The position numbers were made by a program, and so were the translations under genes. Of a stretch of 64,000 nucleotides of DNA, positions 19,790 to 28,086 are shown piece after piece; the first letter of the stretch is position 1; every line of letters starts with the position of its first letter. The stretch is from the NCBI GenBank assembly GCA_015231755.1, contig JADGAZ010000006.1:1-64000 (forward strand), in the 5' to 3' direction. The notes below the pieces were generated by a model. The model ran no database searches. It saw nothing but the letters and a program-made list of their open reading frames with translations, and had not been told where the DNA came from. This DNA is from Magnetococcales bacterium (GTDB lineage Bacteria > Pseudomonadota > Magnetococcia > Magnetococcales > Magnetaquicoccaceae).

Positions 19790-20891
19790 CTTCAAGATTC
19801 TGATCGTGGACGATGAACCCACCAATCTCAAACTGTTGAGGGAGGTGTTGCGTCACGAATACGCTTTGGTGTTCGCCAGAAACGGCGAGGAGCTGTTGCG
19901 TCTTGCCGCCGATGGACCGGATTTGATTCTGTTGGACATCATGATGCCCGACATGGATGGTTATGAAGCCTGTTCCCGGCTGAAATCCCATGAGGCCACC
20001 CGGGACATTCCGGTCATTTTCGTCACGGCCCGGATCGAGATCGAAGACGAGGTCAGGGGATTGGAGGTCGGGGCGGTGGATTATCTCACCAAGCCGATCC
20101 AGGGGGCCATCGTGCGTGCCCGGGTCAAGTCCCATTTGCAGTTGAGGCAGGCCCAGCAGATCATTCAGAAACAAAACGAGGAGTTGCGCAACGCCGCCAA
20201 ATTGCGTGATGACGTGGAGCAGATCGTGCGTCACGACTTGAAAGGGCCGCTGAACGCCATAATCGGCATGCCGAGTGTGTTGATCGCCGAATGGAATCTG
20301 GACGAAGAGCAGGCCAAATCGTTGCAGGTGATCGAGGATGCGGGATTTCGCATGCTGGAGATGATCAATCGGTCTTTGGATCTGTACAAAATGGAGCGGG
20401 GCAGTTATCGGGTGATGGCCAAGCCGGTGGATGTGCTGCTGGTGTTGCGGCGGATTCTCTCCGAGTTGAACCGCCTAATGAACACCAGAAAATTGGTCAT
20501 GCGCATTCTGGTGCAGGGGCGGCCCGTGCAGGGAGAGGAGCGGTTCCTGGTGTTGGGGGAGGAGTTGTTGTGTCACTCCATGCTGTCGAATCTGCTCAAG
20601 AACGGGGTGGAGGCCTCACCTCGGGGCGAGGAGTTGCTGGTGGATCTGACCCGGGACCAGGAGATGGCCCAGATCCGCATGGGCAACAAGGGCAGTGTGC
20701 CGGAGGCGATCCGGGGCACCTTTTTCGACAAGTTCGTCACCTCCGGCAAGAGCAACGGGGTGGGATTGGGCACCTATTCCGCCAGACTCATCGTCAACAC
20801 CCTGGGGGGGACCATTCGTCTGGATGCTTCCCGGGAGGGGGAAACCGTCATCGTGATCCGTCTGCCCCATGGAGCGGAAGCGTCAGCCTGA
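19770..20891 (+). CDS. Response regulator fused to histidine kinase (REC-HisKA-HATPase)
   Basis: The 373-residue protein has an N-terminal receiver ([37 protein letters not shown]) at residues 9-125, a short coiled linker, a HisKA-like helix with [12 protein letters not shown] whose His is near 155, and a HATPase domain ([14 protein letters not shown] as N box; [13 protein letters not shown] as G2 box). The H-D-L-K-G-P dimerisation motif is the HWE/cyanobacterial-like variant rather than SHELRTP. It overlaps the preceding hybrid kinase by 20 bases. The convergent minus-strand transporter pair ends 36 bases away. The signal sensed cannot be told from the sequence. Confidence 0.9.
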   Translation: METESHNFKILIVDDEPTNLKLLREVLRHEYALVFARNGEELLRLAADGPDLILLDIMMPDMDGYEACSRLKSHEATRDIPVIFVTARIEIEDEVRGLEVGAVDYLTKPIQGAIVRARVKSHLQLRQAQQIIQKQNEELRNAAKLRDDVEQIVRHDLKGPLNAIIGMPSVLIAEWNLDEEQAKSLQVIEDAGFRMLEMINRSLDLYKMERGSYRVMAKPVDVLLVLRRILSELNRLMNTRKLVMRILVQGRPVQGEERFLVLGEELLCHSMLSNLLKNGVEASPRGEELLVDLTRDQEMAQIRMGNKGSVPEAIRGTFFDKFVTSGKSNGVGLGTYSARLIVNTLGGTIRLDASREGETVIVIRLPHGAEASA

Positions 20892-20926
20892 AGCGGTCAG
20901 TCTGCGGCGCGACCCTGATTGATGGG

Positions 20927-21970
20927 TCATTCGTAATATTTGTTGATGGAGCGGGCCGCCGCTTCGTATACCCGGGGCAAGGTGAGATGACGGGCCAGCA
21001 CCAGCGGAGCGCGCATGGCCACCACAAACTGCTCGGTGGCGCGCATGGGGGGCGGTTGGGGTGGTTTGTTGGAACCGATCAGGGTCAGGGCTAGTCGGGC
21101 CGCCACCTCGCCTTGTTCAAACGGAGAGGTGCCGATGGCCAGCATGCCCCCATCCTCGGCGAAAAATCCGTTGGTGCCGATCAGAGGCATGGTGGCGTGA
21201 CGCTCGGTCCAGTCGATCAACTCCTGGGCCGGCACCAACTCCTGACCGGTGGCCGAACGCCGGATCTTGCGGTAATTCGAAGTGATCAGAAAATTCGCTT
21301 GACCCGCGCTTTCCCGCACCGCCTGTTGCCATGCGTCGAAGGTATCCACCAGTCGGGAATCCAGCACCCGGATCGGCGCCATGTCGTGGGCGCGGAAATT
21401 CTTTTCATCCCCCAGCACGGTTTCCGAGAGGTCACCGATGAAGCGGATGGCCAAGGGTTGACGCATGGCGTTGTGCTGGGCGATCAGCAGCAGGGTCTCC
21501 CGGAGGGCGGCCATGGGGAGCCGTTCGAGTATGCCGGTGACATTGCGGGCGTGATCGAAACCGTAGTCGGCGGGTTGATTGTTGACCCCGGCAAACACGA
21601 TCTGGATGGTGGGATGGTCGATCAGATGGCGGGTGACATAATCCTGGGCGTCGTCGTCGATGGCGATGATCACGTCCGGCGGCGCGACATCGATCATGCG
21701 GCGTATCGAGGTGCCCGCGTTGGTTTTGAATTCCGGCCAGGGATGGCGTTTGGTGTCCAGGTAATACCAGGTGATGGCGCACTCCCGATGGTCATCCAGC
21801 ACCCGGTGAAGCCCGATGTTGACATCCTTGACCCACGAATAATTTTTATCATAGCTGTGCAGGATCATGATCTTCGGTTTGCTGCCATTGAACCAGGCGG
21901 GCAGGATCACCGACAGAACGAAAAAAATGCCGATCAGCCATTTTTTGAGATGAATCGTCCAGAGTCTCAT
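20927..21970 (-). CDS. ABC-type substrate-binding-like protein (ABC_sub_bind), membrane-anchored
   Basis: The 347-residue product starts with a basic stretch and one hydrophobic helix (residues 10-27), a signal anchor or signal peptide. It then shows the periplasmic-binding fold of the ABC_sub_bind family: PKIMILHSYDKNYSWV, PPDVIIAIDDDAQDYV, IQIVFAGVNN and ATMPLIGTNGFFAEDGGMLAI. Such domains also serve as sensors for kinases and other membrane proteins. No ABC permease or ATPase genes adjoin it. Its ATG overlaps the stop of the upstream cNMP-domain/SLC13 gene as ATGA, which suggests the two act together. The frame extends upstream to 23218 only as an artefact within the SLC13 gene. Confidence 0.8.
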   Translation of the reverse strand: MRLWTIHLKKWLIGIFFVLSVILPAWFNGSKPKIMILHSYDKNYSWVKDVNIGLHRVLDDHRECAITWYYLDTKRHPWPEFKTNAGTSIRRMIDVAPPDVIIAIDDDAQDYVTRHLIDHPTIQIVFAGVNNQPADYGFDHARNVTGILERLPMAALRETLLLIAQHNAMRQPLAIRFIGDLSETVLGDEKNFRAHDMAPIRVLDSRLVDTFDAWQQAVRESAGQANFLITSNYRKIRRSATGQELVPAQELIDWTERHATMPLIGTNGFFAEDGGMLAIGTSPFEQGEVAARLALTLIGSNKPPQPPPMRATEQFVVAMRAPLVLARHLTLPRVYEAAARSINKYYE

Positions 21971-23886
21971 AACAGGCCCAGCATTTTCCAATAGGGGAAC
22001 GAGGCGTAGATCGCCAGCAGGCGGAACAGGTTCATCCAGGCGTTGAAGGCCAGAAAGGTCGATTCCCGGTACAAGGTGTTGACCTCCTGAAATTTCTGGT
22101 AGTACGAGCATTGATAGGGCATGAACCAGATTTCGCCAAAAATCAGGATGATGAATCCTACGATCCAGGGATTCACCCCGTAGACTCCCGCCAGAGGGAT
22201 GAACAAGGTGATCAGCACGATGATGGTGATGCTGATGGGGATCACCAGACGGACCAGGGAGACCAACAGGAACAACAGCAGCACGAAGAGTCCGAAGTCG
22301 TCGCGCATGGTGACGCCCAGTGTGGGCAACGCGCTGGCCAGATGCTGGTCCAGCCCCAGATGGTTGAACACGCTCACCAGTCCGGTCAGTTCGCACAGAT
22401 ACAGCAGAAAAGGCCAATCCACCTTTTCCGTCAGCTCTTTTTTTCGCAACGAGCCAAACAGCAGCAGACCATAGAAAATGGCCATGCCCAGCAGGGTGGG
22501 TTGAATCCGGTGCAGCGAGGAGGAGGCCATGCCCAGGATGAAGACCCCGATGCCCAGCAGAGCGGCCCACTCCCGGTGTTTGAGGGGGCCGAGGAGGGCC
22601 AGTTGGGATTCCAGTCTGGTTTTGTCGAGTCGGGGGGACTCCTGGTTGCGCAACAGCACGGAGGCGCATACCCCATGGGCCAGCAGCATGATCAGGGCGA
22701 ACACGCTTGCCGCTGTCAGCCATCCCATACCCTGAAATTGATCCTGGGCCTGGGGGGATAGCAGGCTGAACAGGGCGAAGTTGACCGATTTGCTGGTGAC
22801 GAACAGGGCGGACATCAGGCTCACCCCGTTGAAGGCGCTGACCGCCAATTGGGTGGCCGCGCCACCCTGGGGCGTGAAACGAAGGTTTTGGACCATATCC
22901 TCGAAAAAGGGGGTCACCATGGCCAGACGGGCATTGATGGACGGAATCATCGGGGTGAGAAAGAAACCGGTCATGGCGAGGCCGAAGTTGTTCCAGAAGC
23001 GGGAACCCGGCAGGTGATACAATAACAGCAGCAAGGTGCGATAGCCGAGTCCGGAGGAGACGATGACCGTGCTCAATCCCAGGATGCTCATGGCCATCAG
23101 AAAGCCGTTCGAGGTGAATCCGGAAAGTACCACCGCCGGGGGCACCAGACCGGCCATGAGAATGGCCACGATGGCGAACAGACCGGGGATGTAGTCGTCC
23201 ACCAGGGTGAACATCCACATCATGACCGTGGCGGCGGAGATGGCCAGAAACGACGAGATGTTGCGATCCAGGTTCCAGTGTTCGCCGGCCACCAGCACGC
23301 CGATGGGCAGCAGCGTGGCCAGCAGCCAGCCCACGGACTGGCTGGAGGTGTGGTCGTCGGGTTTGCGGGTCGAGGCTTTCGGGGCCAGGGTGGGGAGGTG
23401 CTGACCGCTCATGCGGCTCATCAGCGCGCCGACGCAGGAGATCTGGACCTGGGGTTGTTCCGCCACCAGCGCCCGCAGCGCGGTCCGGGGAATGAACAGG
23501 GCCTCAACCGGGGTGATGGCCAGACAGGTCACGAAATAGCCGGCAAAATCGGTGGCGCTCTCTTCTCCGCAGCGGTCGTGTTCCACCAAAACCGTACTGC
23601 CATCTTCTTTTTGCAGACGGATTGTGCCAGAGGTTACCAGAAACAGCCCTTCCGCCGGGGTGTTGGCCTGGAACAAGGCGGTGTCCACGGGGCAGACGCG
23701 TTCTTCGATGGCCGGCAGCAGGCGGGCCAGCGCGGGGTAATGGCATTGTGTGAAAATCGGATCACGCAATAATCTTTCAATGATTTTCGATCCGGCATGC
23801 GTTGCGGACACGGCAGTTTGACCCTTGTGGATGGCGCGCACGAGTGGGGGGGGTGAAATCGGGTCAGAATAACCTCGAACCTTCAC
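21967..23886 (-). CDS. Cyclic-nucleotide-binding domain fused to SLC13/DASS-type permease
   Basis: The 639-residue protein has an N-terminal CAP/cNMP-binding-like domain at about residues 35-150 (FQANTPAEGLFLVTSGTIRL is the typical beta-roll segment) followed by about 11-12 hydrophobic helices from residue 185. These resemble the SLC13/CitT/ArsB ion-transporter superfamily (GFTSNGFLMAMSILGLS; SINARLAMVTPFFEDM). The domain order suggests a carboxylate or anion transporter gated or regulated by a bound ligand or by an associated protein. The start is a GTG at 23886; no good alternative ATG precedes the sensor domain. It is followed with ATGA overlap by a substrate-binding-like protein. Substrate unknown. 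Confidence 0.8.
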   Translation of the reverse strand: MKVRGYSDPISPPPLVRAIHKGQTAVSATHAGSKIIERLLRDPIFTQCHYPALARLLPAIEERVCPVDTALFQANTPAEGLFLVTSGTIRLQKEDGSTVLVEHDRCGEESATDFAGYFVTCLAITPVEALFIPRTALRALVAEQPQVQISCVGALMSRMSGQHLPTLAPKASTRKPDDHTSSQSVGWLLATLLPIGVLVAGEHWNLDRNISSFLAISAATVMMWMFTLVDDYIPGLFAIVAILMAGLVPPAVVLSGFTSNGFLMAMSILGLSTVIVSSGLGYRTLLLLLYHLPGSRFWNNFGLAMTGFFLTPMIPSINARLAMVTPFFEDMVQNLRFTPQGGAATQLAVSAFNGVSLMSALFVTSKSVNFALFSLLSPQAQDQFQGMGWLTAASVFALIMLLAHGVCASVLLRNQESPRLDKTRLESQLALLGPLKHREWAALLGIGVFILGMASSSLHRIQPTLLGMAIFYGLLLFGSLRKKELTEKVDWPFLLYLCELTGLVSVFNHLGLDQHLASALPTLGVTMRDDFGLFVLLLFLLVSLVRLVIPISITIIVLITLFIPLAGVYGVNPWIVGFIILIFGEIWFMPYQCSYYQKFQEVNTLYRESTFLAFNAWMNLFRLLAIYASFPYWKMLGLL

Positions 23887-23922
23887 TCACTCAAGATGAA
23901 TTGACAAGCGGGCGGTTCGGTG

Positions 23923-23965
23923 CAGGCGTCTTGGCAGGGAATGTCCAACAGGCGTCTTGGCAGGG
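23923..23965. repeat. Direct repeat of 17 bp upstream of the SLC13-like operon
   Basis: CAGGCGTCTTGGCAGGG occurs at 23923-23939 and again, identical, at 23949-23965, with a 26-bp period. The repeats lie 37-79 bases upstream of the GTG start of the minus-strand permease gene. A regulator site is possible; nothing else in the sequence proves it. The remaining bases up to 24060 show no gene. Confidence 0.4.
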
Positions 23966-24060
23966 GAGTGCCCATTCCAAGGTGCGCGGGGATGGGCCGG
24001 AAACCCAGGAAGCCGGGGCCATCCACGAGGGGCGGCCCCTGGCTTGCCGGTTGGGATCGG

Positions 24061-24408
24061 TCAGTGGATGGGGTGCAGGTCGCGGGTCTGGGCGACCCCG
24101 GCGGAATAGCCCCATTTCTCTTTCATTTCAAAGGCGGTTTCGATGATTTCGTCTTCCGGGATGTTCAAGTAGTTGGCGATGACACCGGTGCGCCAATAGG
24201 GTTCTCCGTGTTCGTCGTATCCGGTGGGTTGGGGATGGGGGCCGAAGATTTCCTCCATGGCCTGGCGCATGGCCTGACGCACTTGAGGCTCTTTGCTCAT
24301 GGCCAGGTACTCCCAGGCATCGTCGAAGGCGGGATGTTCGGGGCCGACTTCCACGATCGACAGGGCTTGATCGATCCAGGATTCCATGTGCACTGGGGAT
24401 ATCATCAT
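24061..24408 (-). CDS. Hypothetical protein, 115 residues
   Basis: I do not recognise this family. The product is acidic and helical, with ALSIVEVGPEHPAFDDAWEY, a middle segment AMRQAMEEIFGPHPQPTG and a C-terminal IPEDEIIETAFEMKEKWG. It has no signal peptide, membrane helix or Cys motif. The ATG at 24408 (with a second at 24405) is preferred over an upstream in-frame ATG at 24486, because a GGGAG lies 8-12 bases before it. The gene stands alone between divergent or distant neighbours. It uses the same GC-rich codons as its surroundings, which supports its being real. Confidence 0.65.
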   Translation of the reverse strand: MMISPVHMESWIDQALSIVEVGPEHPAFDDAWEYLAMSKEPQVRQAMRQAMEEIFGPHPQPTGYDEHGEPYWRTGVIANYLNIPEDEIIETAFEMKEKWGYSAGVAQTRDLHPIH

Positions 24409-24604
24409 CCGTAACTCCCAAGGGTGAACCGTGAAACACGAAGGACCGTTTTCGCGTTTGAAACGGTCTGGAGAGCCTTGACGCAAAGTTTATGCCGGGT
24501 GGAAAAATGGCTGTTTTTCGGCTGTTCGTTTTCGGGCCATGGCGGAAGCGGGCAAAAATTGCCCGGGGCATGGGGTCAAATTTGCCCGTGCGGGCTGACT
24601 TGAC

Positions 24605-25507
24605 GTGGATTTTTTCTTGCCAGAAGATAGCCGGGGGGGTAAACCCGTGTGTGATGGATCATGGACTCTTACAAAACAAGGCGATAAGCCGGTGCTCAGG
24701 TTTTTCAGATGGTTGTTTTCCTCTGTCTCCGACGACGACGCGGAGTGGAATGCGCCGCCGGTGCCCCCGGAGGAGAGGGTGCCGTTCGTGCCCCGGATTC
24801 CCGACCATACCCGTCTTTACGCGGTGGGGGATATCCATGGGCGTGCCGACCTGCTGCGCACTCTTCACGGGTTGATCCGGGACGATTGTGCCGGTTTGTC
24901 CGTTTCGGTGCGTCGGATCATCGTTTATCTGGGGGATTACATCGATCGGGGCGAAGACAGCAAGGGAGTGATCGACCTGTTGTTGAACGAGCCATTGCCC
25001 GGTTTCGAGACAGTGTTTCTCAAGGGAAACCACGAAGCCGAGTTGCAGGATTTTTTGGTCAATCCCACCGGTGGCCATCTTTGGACCCAGTGCGGGGGCA
25101 TGAACACGGCGTTGAGTTATCAGGTGCGGGTGGCGCCCCGGATTGTGGCGGAAGAGCGCATGCGTGACCTGCGGGATCAATTGCTGGTGGCCATGCCGGT
25201 GGAGCATCAATCCTTTTTGGCATCGTTACGGTTTCGTTTTGAATTGGGAGACTATTTTTTCACCCATGCCGGGGTCAGGCCCGGCCTGCCTTTGAGCCAG
25301 CAAAGACCACCGGATTTATTGTGGATCAGAGACCCGTTTTTGTATTATGATGGCCATTTTGGGAAAATGGTGGTGCATGGCCATACCGTGGTGGCCGCTC
25401 CGGTCGTGACCACCAACCGCATCGGCATCGATACCGGAGCCTATCACTCCGGGCATCTGACTGGTTTGGTCCTGGAGGGGACGGAGCAACGGTTTCTGAC
25501 CACCTGA
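24605..25507 (+). CDS. PPP-type metallophosphatase (serine/threonine phosphatase or ApaH-like)
   Basis: The protein shows the full PPP/calcineurin motif series: YAVGDIHGRADLL near residue 76, VYLGDYIDRGEDSKGV near 107, FLKGNHEAEL near 136, FTHAGVRPG near 220 and MVVHGHTVV near 258. These residues bind the two-metal centre. Bacterial members dephosphorylate Ser/Thr proteins or dinucleoside tetraphosphates; the sequence alone does not separate these. The frame starts with GTG at 24605. A GTG at 24692, with AAGG about 8 bases upstream, is an equally likely start that would give 271 residues. No operon partner is evident. Confidence 0.88.
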   Translation: MDFFLPEDSRGGKPVCDGSWTLTKQGDKPVLRFFRWLFSSVSDDDAEWNAPPVPPEERVPFVPRIPDHTRLYAVGDIHGRADLLRTLHGLIRDDCAGLSVSVRRIIVYLGDYIDRGEDSKGVIDLLLNEPLPGFETVFLKGNHEAELQDFLVNPTGGHLWTQCGGMNTALSYQVRVAPRIVAEERMRDLRDQLLVAMPVEHQSFLASLRFRFELGDYFFTHAGVRPGLPLSQQRPPDLLWIRDPFLYYDGHFGKMVVHGHTVVAAPVVTTNRIGIDTGAYHSGHLTGLVLEGTEQRFLTT

Positions 25508-25578
25508 AAATCAGAAACCAGCGGAAACTTGTCGCCGATCTGGCTCGGGGGTATGCTGTACCTTTATGGTTTGGGATC

Positions 25579-27540
25579 ATGGTCATGTCAACTCTTGGGG
25601 ATGGCAACGTGGACAAGCGCCGGATTGTTATTGCTCTGCTCATCGGCTGGGCCAGCGCCCAACCCGGTGATGTCGCGGCCTTCGCGGTGGGAGAGATCGC
25701 GGTTTTGTCTCCCCCGGCCCGCAAGTTCCGGGCGGAAATCCCGTTGCGTCTGAACGAAGGAGAGTCGATCAAGCTGGTCAGGCTGGGCAATGCCACGGAT
25801 TACCGGGTCATGGGTCTGACCCGCGCCCAGTCGTTGGACAACATCACGGTCAAAACCGTCGAGAATGGGTCGGAAACCAGGGTCTATCTCTCCTCCGACA
25901 CCCCCTTGTCCCCGAAGGGGTTCGATCTGTTGTTGCGGGTCACCTCCTCCAAGCATACCAATTTTCCGGTGTTTCGCATTCAGGGCAACTCCCCCTCCCT
26001 GACCAGTGGTGATTTGGCCCAGGAAAAATCCGCTGCCAAACCGGGTTCCGAGGCCGCTTCGGGGGCGTCAGCCGCCAAGGGGGAGACCGTCTCGTCCGCC
26101 GCCAAAACCGAAACCTCCGTCGCCAAAGCGGAGACCCCACCCAAAGCGGAGACCCCACCCAAGGCGGAGACCCCACCCAAAGCGGAGACCCCACCCAAAG
26201 CGGAGACCCCACCCAAAGCGGAGACCCCAGCCAGAAAAGAGACTTCCTCCAAGGCGGAAGCGCCGGCCAAAAAGGAGACTGCCGCCAAGGGAGAGCCTGC
26301 GGCCAAGGCGGCTGGTGGCGAAGTCAGGGTGCCGTTGGAGGCCCAGTTGGCCATCGAGGCGAAGTTGGCCGAGGAAGAGGCCAAGGCCGCCGAGGCCAAA
26401 TCCAATCCCAAGGGAAAAACTCCGCTCCAGGGGGCCAAGAGTCTATCGGGCCAGACCAGTCCGTCTTTGTCCCCCGGCGGCAAACAGTATGGTCCGGTTC
26501 GGGCCGGCGACACCCTCACTTCCATCGCCCGTGGTCTGCTCACCAGCAAGGGCGTGACGTTGCATCAGTTCATGGCCGGCATCTATGAGCGCAATCCGGA
26601 ACATTTTCTCTCCGGCAACATGAACAATCTGATCTCCGGCGGGATTCTGAAAATCCCTTCCATGGATGAAGTCCGGGCCATCAACGACCGTCAGGCCCGG
26701 GTGTTGTGCATGGCCCACACCAAGGCCTGGGAACAGATGCTGGCAGGTCAGAACGTGCCACCCCCGCCGCAAAATGTGCTGCTGGTGCCCATCGACGGGG
26801 CCAAACCCGCCTCCTCCGCGTCTTCTCCCACTGCCCCGTCCGGGGAGGCCGTTGTGGCCGCCGCGGCGTCGGGAGAGCCACGGACCACGGCACCCGCCCC
26901 CCGTGAGGAGCCTCACGCCGCGTCGCCGCCCCAATCCCAACTGGTGAGCATCGCCCCGCCGGGCAGCGGAGGGGGGCTGGAGAATATCCTGGTCCGGTTG
27001 CAAAGCCAGTTGGGGGAGTTGACCGAGGTGCTGAAAAGCAGTCAGGCCCAGCAGGTCAAGCTGGAGTCCCGGGTGTCGGCCCTGGAGCTTTCCCGTACCG
27101 ATGGGGAGTCCCTGGCCAATCGGGTCGCCGCTTTGGAAAAAGCGGTGCGGACCGCTCCGCTCCAGGCCGCAAGCGGTGGGACTTCGACTCCGGTGCCGGA
27201 TGGCCAGCCGCCGCTGGCCTGGGTCGGGGCGTTGTTCGCCGTGGCAGGATTGCTGTTTGCCGGGGTGCTGGCCTGGTTGGGTCGGCGCTGGAACCGACAG
27301 GCCCAGCAGGATGGCTTGAGGCAACTGCTGAGCGTGACCGCCAAGGAGTATCCGGAAGTGGCGCGGGATATCATACGCCAGTTCGACACCCGCAAGAACG
27401 AGCCGTTCATTCCATCGATTCACGCGGGCAAACTGGACGGCGTGCCTCCGCCTCCGGGCAAAAAGGTGGTCAATGGTGATCTGTTGCACAGCGTGAATCG
27501 GCTCAGCGCCATGGATGCGGGTCGGGGAGAGACGAAATGA
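25579..27540 (+). CDS. FimV-like protein with LysM-type core domain and Lys-Ala-Glu-Pro repeats
   Basis: The 653-residue product begins with a signal-peptide-like helix (residues 13-35) and a FimV-type N-terminal beta domain (AVGEIAVLSPPARKFRAEIPL; RVYLSSDTPLSPKGFDLLLRV). A low-complexity Ala/Lys/Glu/Pro region with five six-residue repeats follows. The FimV core then appears at about residues 310-370 (YGPVRAGDTLTSIARGL; QFMAGIYERNPEHFLSGNMNNL). Next come a Pro/Ala linker, a short coiled coil near 465-525, one transmembrane helix near 550-570 and a short cytoplasmic tail. FimV/HubP/TspA proteins bind peptidoglycan and organise the cell pole in other bacteria. It heads an operon with a coiled-coil membrane protein and an actin-like ATPase. 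The next gene overlaps by ATGA. Confidence 0.85.
   Translation: MVMSTLGDGNVDKRRIVIALLIGWASAQPGDVAAFAVGEIAVLSPPARKFRAEIPLRLNEGESIKLVRLGNATDYRVMGLTRAQSLDNITVKTVENGSETRVYLSSDTPLSPKGFDLLLRVTSSKHTNFPVFRIQGNSPSLTSGDLAQEKSAAKPGSEAASGASAAKGETVSSAAKTETSVAKAETPPKAETPPKAETPPKAETPPKAETPPKAETPARKETSSKAEAPAKKETAAKGEPAAKAAGGEVRVPLEAQLAIEAKLAEEEAKAAEAKSNPKGKTPLQGAKSLSGQTSPSLSPGGKQYGPVRAGDTLTSIARGLLTSKGVTLHQFMAGIYERNPEHFLSGNMNNLISGGILKIPSMDEVRAINDRQARVLCMAHTKAWEQMLAGQNVPPPPQNVLLVPIDGAKPASSASSPTAPSGEAVVAAAASGEPRTTAPAPREEPHAASPPQSQLVSIAPPGSGGGLENILVRLQSQLGELTEVLKSSQAQQVKLESRVSALELSRTDGESLANRVAALEKAVRTAPLQAASGGTSTPVPDGQPPLAWVGALFAVAGLLFAGVLAWLGRRWNRQAQQDGLRQLLSVTAKEYPEVARDIIRQFDTRKNEPFIPSIHAGKLDGVPPPPGKKVVNGDLLHSVNRLSAMDAGRGETK
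26131..26220 (+). repeat. Five 18-bp tandem repeats inside the FimV-like gene
   Basis: The unit GAGACCCCACCCAAAGCG is repeated five times from 26131, with one variant copy (AAGGCG) and a degenerate sixth from 26221. Each unit encodes ETPPKA, so the repeat stays in frame and builds a flexible, charged Pro-rich spacer. Copy number could vary by replication slippage without breaking the frame. It is coding, not a CRISPR. Confidence 0.95.
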
Positions 27541-28004
27541 TCAAGGTGGTGCGTGGTCTTTTGGTGGGGCTGGGATTGGGGTTCGCCCTGTTGTACGCCA
27601 GTGATCAGTCTTTGCAGATCTATCTGGCCTCTCTGGCGTTGATGGTGCTGGTGGGGTTGTTGATTCCTTTGGAACAGCAGGAGCGTCAACTGGGTCGGCA
27701 GGATGATAAACTGGAGCAGTTGCTCGCCATGACCCGGGCCATCGATGGCCGTTTGCACACGTTGGAGGAACGGGTGGAGGCGCTCAAGATCCTGGTCGAG
27801 GCGGATGCCGAAGACGATGAGGAAGAGGACGAACCCGCACCCCGTTTTGAAATTCGCGACGATCCGGAACGGGATCGTTATTTCCCGGCCATTCAGTCCA
27901 GTCTGCCCGAGAGTCGCTCGGTGATGGGCCATGGCCGGCGTACCGTGGAGCGCAGTGTCGAGGATGTGGCGCGCAAACTGGCCTCCATGCAGCGCGGTGA
28001 TTGA
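27537..28004 (+). CDS. Small membrane protein with coiled coil
   Basis: The 155-residue product has two hydrophobic helices at about residues 4-20 and 27-44, a charged coiled-coil segment (about 47-88), then an acidic run DAEDDEEEDEP and a hydrophilic tail. I recognise no family. The ATG overlaps the FimV-like gene stop as ATGA, and an actin-like ATPase follows after about 80 bases. The arrangement suggests a membrane adaptor between the cell-pole protein and the filament protein, but that is inference only. Confidence 0.75.
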   Translation: MIKVVRGLLVGLGLGFALLYASDQSLQIYLASLALMVLVGLLIPLEQQERQLGRQDDKLEQLLAMTRAIDGRLHTLEERVEALKILVEADAEDDEEEDEPAPRFEIRDDPERDRYFPAIQSSLPESRSVMGHGRRTVERSVEDVARKLASMQRGD

Positions 28005-28086
28005 TTGCCGTTGACTTTGCCAAAGGGTTGACCTAAATCTCATGCCTGTCCATTTTATCAAAACCCATCAGGAGGAAAATCGCCTC

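Noticed and set aside
20927-23218. 763-residue minus frame running through both the substrate-binding and the permease regions
   Set aside because: Only the part from the ATG at 21970 shows a protein-like sequence; the rest lies out of frame within the permease gene.
26131-26220. CRISPR-like periodic array
   Set aside because: Units of 18 bp are contiguous, have no spacers and are in frame inside a coding region.
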